64,000 nucleotides of DNA from Domibacillus robiginosus (GTDB taxonomy: Bacteria > Bacillota > Bacilli > Bacillales > Domibacillaceae): assembly GCF_000966195.1 (NCBI RefSeq), contig NZ_LAHL01000010.1, forward strand, positions 1 to 64,000, written 5' to 3'. Shown here one piece after another: positions 1 through 7,166 of this stretch (position 1 is the first letter of the stretch; the number at the start of each line of letters is the position of its first letter). Below the pieces are notes generated by a model. It saw nothing but the letters and a program-made list of their open reading frames with translations. It was not told where the DNA came from and ran no database searches. A program made the translations under genes and the position numbers.

Positions 1-248
1 TCCTTAATCGTCTGGCGCATGGAACGGATGCCAAACAGGTACTGGACCAGCACCATTTTAATCAGTACAACAGGATCGACGCTTGGCCGTCCGTTATCGG
101 CAGAATACATATCTTCCACTAGCGGATATATAAAGTCAAAGTCGATTGCCGCCTCGATTTTGCGAACCAGATGGTCAGCAGGTACAAGCTGATCGAGCGC
201 GACAACTTCCATTTGATTCCGGCGGTTTTCCGGTCGTTTTGATAACAT
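1..248 (-). CDS. IS1182-type transposase, N-terminal part (runs off window start)
   Basis: Translating from an ATG at 248 on the minus strand gives an open frame of about 82 codons that runs off the window start. It begins MLSKRPENRRNQMEVVALDQ and continues with the LVPADHLVRKI and SVDPVVLIKMVLVQYLFGI-type segments typical of the N-terminal domain of IS1182/IS5-superfamily DDE transposases. A GGGGGA ribosome binding site lies just upstream of the start. The DDE catalytic residues would be outside the window, so activity cannot be judged. The gene points away from treP and is preceded by a strong hairpin (see 287-337) that would block read-in from outside. Family assignment is from remembered sequence similarity. 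Confidence 0.8.
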   Translation of the reverse strand, partial: MLSKRPENRRNQMEVVALDQLVPADHLVRKIEAAIDFDFIYPLVEDMYSADNGRPSVDPVVLIKMVLVQYLFGIRSMRQTIK

Positions 249-286
249 ACAAATTCCCCCACAAGATTTTGATGTTTTTATTGTAC

Positions 287-337
287 AAAAAAAGCTTGTA
301 GACATCATCTTCAAAATGAAGACTTTGTCTACAAGCT
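287..337 (-). terminator. terminator-like hairpin in front of the transposase
   Basis: Perfect 12-bp arms AGCTTGTAGACA (293-304) and TGTCTACAAGCT (326-337) with a second inner stem are followed on the minus strand by seven T. It lies 39 bp before the transposase ATG. A second perfect 10-bp inverted repeat, AGCGGTGTAC / GTACACCGCT, sits directly upstream at 340-366. Insertion sequences often carry such structures to stop outside transcription. One of these may also be part of the element end, which is not resolved. Confidence 0.6.
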
Positions 338-422
338 GAAGCGGTGTACCCTATGTGTACACCGCTTTTGCCATTTCGTTATAAGGGCTGCCGATTAGAA
401 AAAAGCGATAAAAAACACGAAC

Positions 423-450
423 AAAAAGGAGGGAGAAATTTTCTCCCTCC
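423..450 (-). terminator. treP terminator
   Basis: Perfect 10-bp arms GGAGGGAGAA (428-437) and TTCTCCCTCC (441-450) with a 3-nt loop are followed by five T on the minus strand. It lies 8 bp after the treP stop codon, so treP ends its transcription unit here. Confidence 0.9.
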
Positions 451-457
451 TTGCTGC

Positions 458-1897
458 TTACGCTGCTTTTTTCTTGAATGTAACTCTAGATACTCCCGTT
501 TTTGCAAATATAATTGTTAAAATAAGCGGTACTACAATCGCTGCAACCATTGCGACTGCAAACATAATCATGTGCTGAGGCTGAATAGATAAAATACCAG
601 GCAAGCCGCCTACACCGATGGAGTTGGCCATTACGCCGCTTCCTACAGAAATGACTGCTGCGGTCAGAGATCCAATCATAGCTGCTAAAAATGGAAAGCC
701 GTATTTAAGGTTAATACCAAAGATGGCCGGTTCTGTTACCCCCAGGTAGCAGGAGATTGCAGCTGGAATCGATACCTGCTTTTCTTCTTCATTTTTTCTA
801 TTAATATAGATCATTGCCAAAACAGCAGAACCCTGCGCGATATTTGATAGAGCGATCATTGGCCACAGGTTTGTTCCTCCAAGCTCACTCATAAGCTGAA
901 GATCGATTGCATTGGTCATATGATGCAATCCAGTGATAACGAGCGGGGCATAAGCAAAGCCAAAGATGGCCGCAAATAACCAGCCAAATGATGAAGTTAA
1001 ACCTGAATACACAACGTTAGAAACAAATGAGCCGATGCTCCATCCAATAGGACCCAATACAGTGTGGGCAATTAAAACAGTTGGCAGTAAAGCAAAAAAC
1101 GGTACAACAATCATAGAAATAGCATTTGGAACGATATCACGTAATTTACGCTCCAAGAACGCTAATACAAGACCGGCAAGAATCGCAGGAATCACCTGCG
1201 CCTGGTAGCCGATCATTTCAATTTGTGCAAAGCCAAAATCCCATACGGGTATGTCGCTGGCTTTAGCGCCTGCTACTCCATAGGCGTTTAGAAGCTGAGG
1301 AGAAACGAGGGTAATACCAAGAACAATACCGAGAATTTGTGACGTTCCCATTTTCTTTGTAATTGCCCACGTGATACCTACAGGCAGGAAGTGGAATACC
1401 GCTTCACCAATCAACCATAAAAACGCATGTGCACCTGCCCAGAATTGAGAAACTTCTACCAGTGACTTCGTTCCTCCTTCCAGCATTTTGATGTCACCGA
1501 TTACATTTCTAAAGCCTAAAATAAGACCTCCGACTACCAATGCTGGAATTAATGGCGTAAAAATATCTGCAAGGTGAGCAATCATTCGTTGAAGAAAGTT
1601 CATGTTTTGCTTGGCAGCCACTTTTGCTTCTTCTTTGGAAGCGCTGTCTATATCTGCGTGTTGAACAAACTCATTAAAGAATGAAGAAACCTCATTACCG
1701 ATGATAACTTGAAATTGACCAGCCTGAGTAAAGGTTCCCTTTACGAGCTTAATTGCTTCTATTTGTTCTACATTTGCTTTTTGAGGATCTTTTAAAACAA
1801 AACGCATTCTGGTTGCACAATGTGTAACAGCAGCAACATTATCTTTTCCCCCAATGCGCTCCAGCAGTTCTTTCGCTGGGTCTGTATACTTACTCAT
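458..1897 (-). CDS. treP: PTS trehalose-specific EIIBC component
   Basis: This 479-residue membrane permease of the glucose/sucrose/trehalose PTS family would phosphorylate trehalose during uptake to trehalose-6-phosphate. The EIIB domain is residues 1-85 with the phosphocysteine Cys27 in the THCATRMRF motif. The EIIC membrane domain follows from about 105 and includes the conserved GVTEPAIFGI segment near residue 385. There is no C-terminal EIIA domain, so it must use the EIIA of another PTS protein, as trehalose EIIBC proteins do. The start has a GGGGGAAAAGG ribosome binding site. Upstream are a sigma-A promoter, TreR-like operators and a cre site. The usual partners treA (phosphotrehalase) and treR are not in the window; treP has its own terminator and an IS element follows. 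Confidence 0.9.
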   Translation of the reverse strand: MSKYTDPAKELLERIGGKDNVAAVTHCATRMRFVLKDPQKANVEQIEAIKLVKGTFTQAGQFQVIIGNEVSSFFNEFVQHADIDSASKEEAKVAAKQNMNFLQRMIAHLADIFTPLIPALVVGGLILGFRNVIGDIKMLEGGTKSLVEVSQFWAGAHAFLWLIGEAVFHFLPVGITWAITKKMGTSQILGIVLGITLVSPQLLNAYGVAGAKASDIPVWDFGFAQIEMIGYQAQVIPAILAGLVLAFLERKLRDIVPNAISMIVVPFFALLPTVLIAHTVLGPIGWSIGSFVSNVVYSGLTSSFGWLFAAIFGFAYAPLVITGLHHMTNAIDLQLMSELGGTNLWPMIALSNIAQGSAVLAMIYINRKNEEEKQVSIPAAISCYLGVTEPAIFGINLKYGFPFLAAMIGSLTAAVISVGSGVMANSIGVGGLPGILSIQPQHMIMFAVAMVAAIVVPLILTIIFAKTGVSRVTFKKKAA

Positions 1898-1959
1898 TCC
1901 CTTTTCCCCCTGTTGAATTGGCGTTCATTCCAATTCTTCGTTTTCTGCAGTAATCAAAC

Positions 1960-2051
1960 CAATATATACAGGAGGTGTTTTTGTTTACGAATTAGTTTTA
2001 CCTGTATATACAAGATGTGTTTGCGTTTTCATTTTATCTTGTATATACATG
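1960..2051. promoter_or_regulatory. three TreR-like operator boxes upstream of treP
   Basis: Three copies related to the Bacillus TreR operator TTGTATATACAA are present: AATATATACAG at 1961-1971 (weakest), CTGTATATACAAG at 2002-2014, and CTTGTATATACATG at 2038-2051. The last lies in the spacer of the treP promoter, where a bound repressor would block RNA polymerase. This supports trehalose induction of treP. The operator consensus is established for B. subtilis TreR; binding here is inferred. Confidence 0.75.
2018..2032 (-). promoter_or_regulatory. cre site (CcpA) at the treP promoter
   Basis: Read on the minus strand, ATGAAAACGCAAACA matches the cre consensus WTGNAANCGNWNNCW at every fixed position. 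It overlaps the downstream edge of the -10 box and the expected transcription start, the normal place for catabolite repression by CcpA. Confidence 0.7.
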
Positions 2052-2059
2052 ATTGTCAA
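2031..2059 (-). promoter_or_regulatory. sigma-A promoter of treP
   Basis: On the minus strand the -35 box TTGACA (2054-2059) and the -10 box TAAAAT (2031-2036) are separated by 17 bp. This is a near-consensus sigma-A promoter about 135 bp before the treP start. Confidence 0.85.
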
Positions 2060-2254
2060 CTAGGATTTTTAATAAAAATTTATACATAAGGAAAGGTGAT
2101 TTGCTCTTATTTCGCGTATGAACATGCTTTATTGAATCAACCCTGTTCGTTTTACACTTATTTTCATGGGACGATATCCCACATCATGCAAGCAACAGCG
2201 TTTTTTCGCGGCTTTTATTCTTCATCTGTTTGCTGACTATACTCCTGTGTCCAT

Positions 2255-2321
2255 AAAAAAACACCTCCAAGTTGGCTTTTCGGGTAATTACATACCCATT
2301 TTTCAACTTAAAGATGTTTTT
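2255..2321 (-). terminator. orphan terminator-like structure on the minus strand
   Basis: Arms of 18 nt (2257-2274 and 2304-2321) pair completely on the minus strand if G-U pairs are allowed, and the 3' arm CAACTTGGAGGTGTTTTT runs into further T. A second inverted repeat, GGGTA/TACCC, lies in the loop. No protein gene on the minus strand ends just before it, so it may end a small RNA or belong to a mobile-element remnant. Confidence 0.55.
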
Positions 2322-2498
2322 ATTTGTCTTACTCTATGGGGTTAGTTCCGTCAGTTCTGGCTTTATCTGTTTTACATCTACAATGAGTGCCAATTAACCT
2401 ATATGACGTTTCAGAGACACCAACTACTTTATGGGTGCATAACCTGCCTTTAAGGTTTACTCAGCCAATATGTTATAGAAGGGATGAATATTTATTTT
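2322..2498. other. non-coding stretch, possible mobile-element remnant
   Basis: No convincing reading frame is present. The segment 2416-2433 (GACACCAACTACTTTATG) matches 14416-14433 (GGCACCGACAACTTTATG) at 15 of 18 positions. Both loci also carry hairpins and no gene, so a shared mobile or structured-RNA origin is possible, for example an IS200/IS605-type end. This is inference from two short matches. Confidence 0.3.
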
Positions 2499-3137
2499 AT
2501 GACTTCTTATATGGATTATACGGCTCCATCAACTCAATTTACGTTTGATGTAAACAGTAGTCGTTTTTTTCAAAAGGACAACAGCAACTATATCAATGTC
2601 CTTGGCGTGCAGCAGCTGAATACATTGAAAAACGTATCTCTTCTCGACATCTTTTTAAGCATCCATAACGTTGTGGAGCCTCATTATCACCAAAATGCAG
2701 CCGAGCTAGTTTATTGCATTTCAGGTGCAGCCACTGTATCCATGTTGAATCCCCTTACAAAGGAGCTTTGTCATTACCCTATTACACCGGGACAGGTCGC
2801 GAATGTTCCGCAGGGCTGGTGGCATTATGAAGTCGCAACCACTGATCGCACTCACCTTTTAGCTATTTTTAACGCGCCAACGCCGGAAGTAATCTTAGGA
2901 TCTGACATCCTTACATTAACCCCTGCAAACATTATGGCTCATACTTATTGCATTGACGAAGAGCAATGGAAACGTGCAGTCCATCCTGTTCAGCCTTCGA
3001 CGCTTATCCGCCCATATAAGGACTGCAATCAAGCAAAAAGCCAATATTCAAACTATCCTTCTCAGCAGCCTCAAAATAATCATCCTTATCCTGGACTTCC
3101 ATATTATACTTATCCTTCTTACTACGGGAAGCAATAA
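2499..3137 (+). CDS. single-domain cupin protein with Pro/Tyr/Asn-rich tail
   Basis: A 212-residue cupin. Motif 1 is EPHYHQNAAELVYCISG (about residues 60-76), giving the two His and the Glu of a metal site. Motif 2 is PGQVANVPQGWWHYE (about 100-114), giving the third His. The domain resembles one half of oxalate decarboxylase-type bicupins, but the substrate is unknown. The last 40 residues are rich in Pro, Tyr, Gln and Asn (NNHPYPGLPYYTYPSYY), as in many spore-surface proteins, so an outer-coat location is an inference. The start at 2499 is chosen because an AGAAGGG sequence ends 16 nt upstream; an ATG at 2484 touches that ribosome binding site and is less likely. Confidence 0.75.
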   Translation: MTSYMDYTAPSTQFTFDVNSSRFFQKDNSNYINVLGVQQLNTLKNVSLLDIFLSIHNVVEPHYHQNAAELVYCISGAATVSMLNPLTKELCHYPITPGQVANVPQGWWHYEVATTDRTHLLAIFNAPTPEVILGSDILTLTPANIMAHTYCIDEEQWKRAVHPVQPSTLIRPYKDCNQAKSQYSNYPSQQPQNNHPYPGLPYYTYPSYYGKQ

Positions 3138-3371
3138 TCATTCTCTATATACACACTCAGCAGGATTCATAATCCTCTAATACCATTTATGTTTATTGTT
3201 AGCCTCTGTGCAGGAAACTTTACTGAAAAGCGCAGGTTGTCCTCATTAGATCAATAAACCATCTTTTTTTGAAAGTGTTCTAATTGTATGAACTGTCGAA
3301 AAAACAACAGCCGCAGCAAGAATGTTAGAGCACATTCTTTAAAGTGTGTTCATTTCCTTTTTTATATTTAA

Positions 3372-3413
3372 CAAGCAGCCCGAAGCATATATCGGCTTTT
3401 CCGGCTGCTTTTA
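3372..3413. terminator. bidirectional terminator-like hairpin
   Basis: Arms AAGCAGCC (3373-3380) and GGCTGCTT (3403-3410), with T on the plus-strand side, lie between the convergent cupin gene and the minus-strand 3444 gene. The 230 bp between the cupin stop and this hairpin hold no recognisable gene. Confidence 0.55.
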
Positions 3414-3443
3414 GCGTGTTTAAAAATCAAATGTGCTTATCTT

Positions 3444-3854
3444 TTAATTTTCTTCATTGTGCTTTCTTTCGAAGTCAGCTCCTTCTATGGAAAAGCCGCC
3501 ACTTTGCCTGACTTTACCGTCGTCTACATAGTAATGGTATCCTTCATCGAGCTCATTCAAAAAGATCACTTCAATTCCTCCGTGATCCAGGAAAACACCT
3601 TCCTGTCTTCTCAAGATCCATTCCTCACCCGGATACCTTTCCTGCAAATGTGCTTCTACTGCGTCTATATTTTCCATTATGGTGAGCTTTTCGTTATCTT
3701 TTTCCCATATTAAATAAACAATTTCTGCCATACTGATACAAAATGCAAGCGAAAGTAACATCACTCTCTTTTTTCGAAAAATGCAAGCGCAAAGGAACAA
3801 AATCAAAACCGGTCCCACCATAAACAAACTCGTGGTGATCGCAATAGGTGACAT
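3444..3854 (-). CDS. small membrane protein of unknown function
   Basis: A 136-residue protein with two hydrophobic segments at its N-terminus (about residues 5-22 and 27-46), then a soluble part containing EERYPGEEWILRR-like and YHYYVDDGKVRQSG segments. The ATG at 3854 is chosen because AAGGGAG lies 9 nt upstream; a longer frame starting at 3944 would overlap the lipoprotein gene and has no ribosome binding site. It sits 28 bp downstream of the lipoprotein gene in the same direction, so the two are probably cotranscribed. The family is not recognised. Confidence 0.6.
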   Translation of the reverse strand: MSPIAITTSLFMVGPVLILFLCACIFRKKRVMLLSLAFCISMAEIVYLIWEKDNEKLTIMENIDAVEAHLQERYPGEEWILRRQEGVFLDHGGIEVIFLNELDEGYHYYVDDGKVRQSGGFSIEGADFERKHNEEN

Positions 3855-3882
3855 CAGGTGATCTCCCTTGAATCTATTATTT

Positions 3883-4455
3883 TTACTCGTTTGTCTCCTC
3901 GATTTCAAACGTTGAACTAAACCGTTCCTCTCCATATGCAGCAACAGCGTTAAATGGATTCATGCTGGGTTCTTCCCCTGCTTCCTCAGGAGCCACAGCA
4001 AGCTCGTCATAATCTGTTTCAAACACAGCTTCTGCCTCGAGTGTTTCTCCCTTTTTTAGCGTATGTGTGACAAGCTGTGCTGTACAAACATCCGGCGTCA
4101 CATTTCCCTGCCCGCTCAATCTAAAGGTTTGTTCGTTATTCGTCACAGATACGGTTAATTTTCCTGAACAAGGATTTCCTTCAAATACGAAGTCTTTTTC
4201 TCCCTTGTTTGTAATAGCAGCTACAACTTTCACCGGCGTACCTTTTGGAATGGTATATGGCCGCGACGCTTTCAGCAGTGAAGAAGTTCCATCATTAGCA
4301 ACCGTATGGAATTCAAGCGTTGCATAAAGATCATGATTTAATTCATAATCAAAGCGTGCAGGCTCCTTTTTCTCTCCCGTCTCGCTTTGTTCCCTGGTGG
4401 AGTTACATGCTGATAGCAGAAAAATAAAAGCTGTAAATAGAAAGATTTTTTTCAT
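3883..4455 (-). CDS. predicted lipoprotein of unknown function
   Basis: A 190-residue protein with a lipoprotein signal peptide: MKKIFLFTAFIFLLSAC, lipobox LSAC with the modified Cys at residue 17. The mature part looks beta-rich, with KVVAAITNKGEKDFVF and two more Cys (about 95 and 125) that could form a disulfide. It resembles the Ig-like accessory lipoproteins of Bacillus but is not assigned to a family. A GAGGTG ribosome binding site precedes the start. The following gene encodes a small membrane protein, so both probably act at the cell surface. Confidence 0.7.
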   Translation of the reverse strand: MKKIFLFTAFIFLLSACNSTREQSETGEKKEPARFDYELNHDLYATLEFHTVANDGTSSLLKASRPYTIPKGTPVKVVAAITNKGEKDFVFEGNPCSGKLTVSVTNNEQTFRLSGQGNVTPDVCTAQLVTHTLKKGETLEAEAVFETDYDELAVAPEEAGEEPSMNPFNAVAAYGEERFSSTFEIEETNE

Positions 4456-4603
4456 GTGCTCACCTCGTTTCTTTTAGTTTACACGAATGGAAAATAAAAG
4501 AAACCTTCTAACTTGGAAGTACAAAATGTTTTACGCAAAAGAATATATTTGTGAATAAGTACAGTATATGGGCATTGAGCAGTACCGGCGGCCTGCTAAC
4601 AAA

Positions 4604-4639
4604 AAAACAGCCAGCTCAGTTAACTGAGCTGGCTGTTTT
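4604..4639 (-). terminator. allB terminator, a loopless palindrome overlapping the stop codon
   Basis: A perfect 36-bp palindrome is centred on AGTTAACT and includes the arm CAGCCAGCTCAG, with T runs on both sides. The allB stop codon (4616-4618) lies inside it. The symmetry makes it usable in both directions. Confidence 0.85.
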
Positions 4640-6004
4640 TTCTTCGATTCTACCTGGCTTAATCCACTGGCCGCCTGGCTGCTCGGCTGAGATCACACCC
4701 TGATCATATACTACATGACCGCGGTTGATGGTTTTCTTTATAGAACATGGGAATGTATGGCCGATATATAAGCTGATTTTATTTTTAGCCAAAAAATTCT
4801 CTTCTGTAACTGTAAATGATTCATCTGTAGACAGCAGTACAAAGTCAGCGTCATATCCTTCCGCAATCTGTCCTTTTGAAGAAAGTCCGAACCGCTTGGC
4901 AGGGTTGAGCGCTGTCCATTTCGCTACATGTTCAAATGGAATGTTGTGCTGCAGAGCAAGCTCCATCATTGACAGCAGAGAAAATTGGCCGCCGCTGATA
5001 CCACCCCAAGCCTGGAACAAATTGTATGTAGCTGGATCTTTCAAGTCACTTGTACACGGTGAATGGTCCGAAGAAATCATATCAAACTTTCCATTGATTA
5101 AAAGCTCAATCAGCTTTTTTTGCTCTTCTGGCTGGCGAAGCGGCGGCGCACATTTGGCAATTGCGCCTTTTTCCTGCAGTGCATGGTGGTTAAACATTAG
5201 GTAGTGAGGGCATGTCTCAACCGTCACATTCATGCCTTTACGCTTCGCTTCTTCTATTTTTTCAATTGCTTCAGCAGAGCTGATGTGTACAAAATGAAGC
5301 GGGCATCCTGTTACTTCCGCGTAATACAAAGCACGCTGTACAGCTTCTGCTTCAGCCGCAATCGGGCGTGTTTCAAGATAGTCATCTGCTGACACAAGCC
5401 CGGCCTTCTCTTTTTCTTCTTTGAGCCAGTCGGTAATCGGACCGCTTTCTGAATGAAGAGCGAGCACTTTACCAAGCTCAGCGATGACTTTCATGCCTTT
5501 AAGAAGCGTTATATCATCTACATTTTCAAATTCTTTGTTGCCTGTTGTAGAAAGAAAAGCTTTAAACCCAATTACACCTTCTTCGGCCAGTTCAGCCAGG
5601 TGTGGCTCATTTCCCGGTACCAGGCCGCCCCACAGGGCAAAATCAGTCCAGGAAGTTTGATTTCCCTTGTTAGCTTTTTGGTAAAGTGCATCTTTATCAA
5701 TCGTAGATGGAATACCATTGAGCGGCATATCGAAATAAGTTGTACAGCCGCCTGCTGCCATCATCTGAGAACCTGTATGGAAGCCTTCCCAATAATCACG
5801 GCCCGGATCACTAAAGTGAACATGAACATCAATCATGCCGGGCAGCACGAATTGGCCTTCTGCATCAATCACATGCTCTGCTTCACCAGAAATAGATTCA
5901 CCAATCTCGGCGATTTTCCCACCTTTAATCGCAATGTTTGTTTGTTTTGATCCATCGGGAAAAACAACCGTTCCATTTTGAATGATTGTATCGAATTGTT
6001 TCAT
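4616..6004 (-). CDS. allB: allantoinase
   Basis: Allantoinase (PucH in B. subtilis) hydrolyses (S)-allantoin to allantoate in the cytoplasm. It belongs to the cyclic amidohydrolase family. The metal-binding IDVHVHFSDPG motif has His61 and His63. Lys148 in VIGFKAF is the lysine that is carboxylated to bridge the metals. LHSESG, FVHISS and SSDHSP supply the remaining ligands. Its 462 residues fit the family. The start at 6004 is chosen over the ATG at 6010 because AGGAG lies 7 nt upstream of the former. The gene is separated by 295 bp from the rest of the purine cluster and has its own TnrA-type box, so it probably has its own promoter. Confidence 0.93.
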   Translation of the reverse strand: MKQFDTIIQNGTVVFPDGSKQTNIAIKGGKIAEIGESISGEAEHVIDAEGQFVLPGMIDVHVHFSDPGRDYWEGFHTGSQMMAAGGCTTYFDMPLNGIPSTIDKDALYQKANKGNQTSWTDFALWGGLVPGNEPHLAELAEEGVIGFKAFLSTTGNKEFENVDDITLLKGMKVIAELGKVLALHSESGPITDWLKEEKEKAGLVSADDYLETRPIAAEAEAVQRALYYAEVTGCPLHFVHISSAEAIEKIEEAKRKGMNVTVETCPHYLMFNHHALQEKGAIAKCAPPLRQPEEQKKLIELLINGKFDMISSDHSPCTSDLKDPATYNLFQAWGGISGGQFSLLSMMELALQHNIPFEHVAKWTALNPAKRFGLSSKGQIAEGYDADFVLLSTDESFTVTEENFLAKNKISLYIGHTFPCSIKKTINRGHVVYDQGVISAEQPGGQWIKPGRIEEKTASSVN

Positions 6005-6097
6005 TTTCATTCTCCTGTCTTTAGCTTTCCAGCTGTATTAAACTGATCTTTCCTCTATAACAATGAAAGTCTTTTTATCACTGTTTCTCTTTGTTTA

Positions 6098-6114
6098 TGT
6101 TACGTTTCTTTACA
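6098..6114. promoter_or_regulatory. TnrA/GlnR-type box upstream of allB
   Basis: TGTTACGTTTCTTTACA is a full match to TGTNA-N7-TNACA, the TnrA/GlnR half-site arrangement of Bacillus. It lies about 95 bp before the allB start. A possible -10 (TTATAG on the minus strand) lies some 40-45 bp further downstream, which suits activation by TnrA under nitrogen limitation. Confidence 0.6.
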
Positions 6115-6299
6115 TGTTTTCAGTTAAGTTGATTTTATAATATTCGAACTTTTAATTCATTAGTAAATATGTGATTTTTTCTTTCCTATTTGTACACATT
6201 ATCCAAAAAAATAGCCGCTGCTTGGAAGCAGTTTATGAAAAAAAAAGCCGGTTCAGAGAGCAGCGACTGGCTGACTTCTGAAGCAGCTTTTCATCCGTT

Positions 6300-7166
6300 T
6301 TACAGACGTTTTTTTACCGGATTAGCCAGACTCGGGAATCCAGTGATCCGGCATTCAATTACATCTCCCTCTTGAATCAAAGCGGATCCGGGCGTCCCTG
6401 TTAAAATGACGTCTCCCGGCTGAAGTGTCATGATCTTAGAGAAAAAAGAAACGATAAACGCCGGCTGATACATCATATTGGCAATGACATTTTTATGATT
6501 GACGATGCCGTTTAAAACGGTTTCCACCTCGATCAAAGAAAGGGATGGCAATTCATCGGCGGTGATCAAATAAGGGCCGAAGCTGCAAAAGGTATTAAAG
6601 CTTTTGGCCCGCTGTAAAAAACGCGGATTTTGATTTTGGATATTTTTTGCGGTCATATCCAGACTGCTCGTAAAGCCCGCCACATACTCCCAAACATCCG
6701 CTTCTTCTACATTTTCACACGTTTTGCCAATGACGATGGCCAGTTCTGCTTCTCCAGATACATTCGGTGACTGCAACGGGATTTGAATAGGATCATTTGG
6801 CCCAATAAGGCTTGAGTTCGGCTTCATAAAGATCACCGGTTCTTCTTCCGGCGGCTGGCCTGATAACTCTAACGCTTTTTCCATATAGTTCATGCCAACC
6901 CCGAACACTTTTTCGGGATGGCGGAATAACGGCGCAAACGATACACCATCCAGGTCAAGGCCGCTTTTGGGCTTTAGCTGACTGCGTCCTTCTTTATGAA
7001 ACCAATTTTTCAATTCCTCGAATTCACCGTTTTGCAGAAGCGGCAGCAATTCTTCACTCCATTGTTTTCCGGCTGCTTCGTTTACTTGATTCATAAGGTA
7101 TATGTTGTCCTGCTCAATCAGTGCTGCTTTTTCCTGACCATTGCAGTAAACCGTGGCAAGCTTCAT
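6300..7166 (-). CDS. fumarylacetoacetate hydrolase (FAH) family protein in the purine operon
   Basis: A 288-residue FAH-fold hydrolase or decarboxylase. Visible family features are KVFGVGMNYMEKALE (about 85-99), VIFMKPNSSLIGP, the metal-binding GEAELAIVIGK, SLDMTAKNIQ and the C-terminal GDVILTGTPGS. Family members act on acylpyruvates, oxaloacetate and ring-cleavage products; the substrate here is unknown. The start codon overlaps the amidase stop as ATGA, so translation is coupled. A longer upstream frame to 7331 lies inside the amidase gene and is rejected. Its position in an allantoin operon is unusual and suggests work on a C2-C4 keto or oxo acid, perhaps derived from oxalurate. Confidence 0.85.
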   Translation of the reverse strand: MKLATVYCNGQEKAALIEQDNIYLMNQVNEAAGKQWSEELLPLLQNGEFEELKNWFHKEGRSQLKPKSGLDLDGVSFAPLFRHPEKVFGVGMNYMEKALELSGQPPEEEPVIFMKPNSSLIGPNDPIQIPLQSPNVSGEAELAIVIGKTCENVEEADVWEYVAGFTSSLDMTAKNIQNQNPRFLQRAKSFNTFCSFGPYLITADELPSLSLIEVETVLNGIVNHKNVIANMMYQPAFIVSFFSKIMTLQPGDVILTGTPGSALIQEGDVIECRITGFPSLANPVKKRL

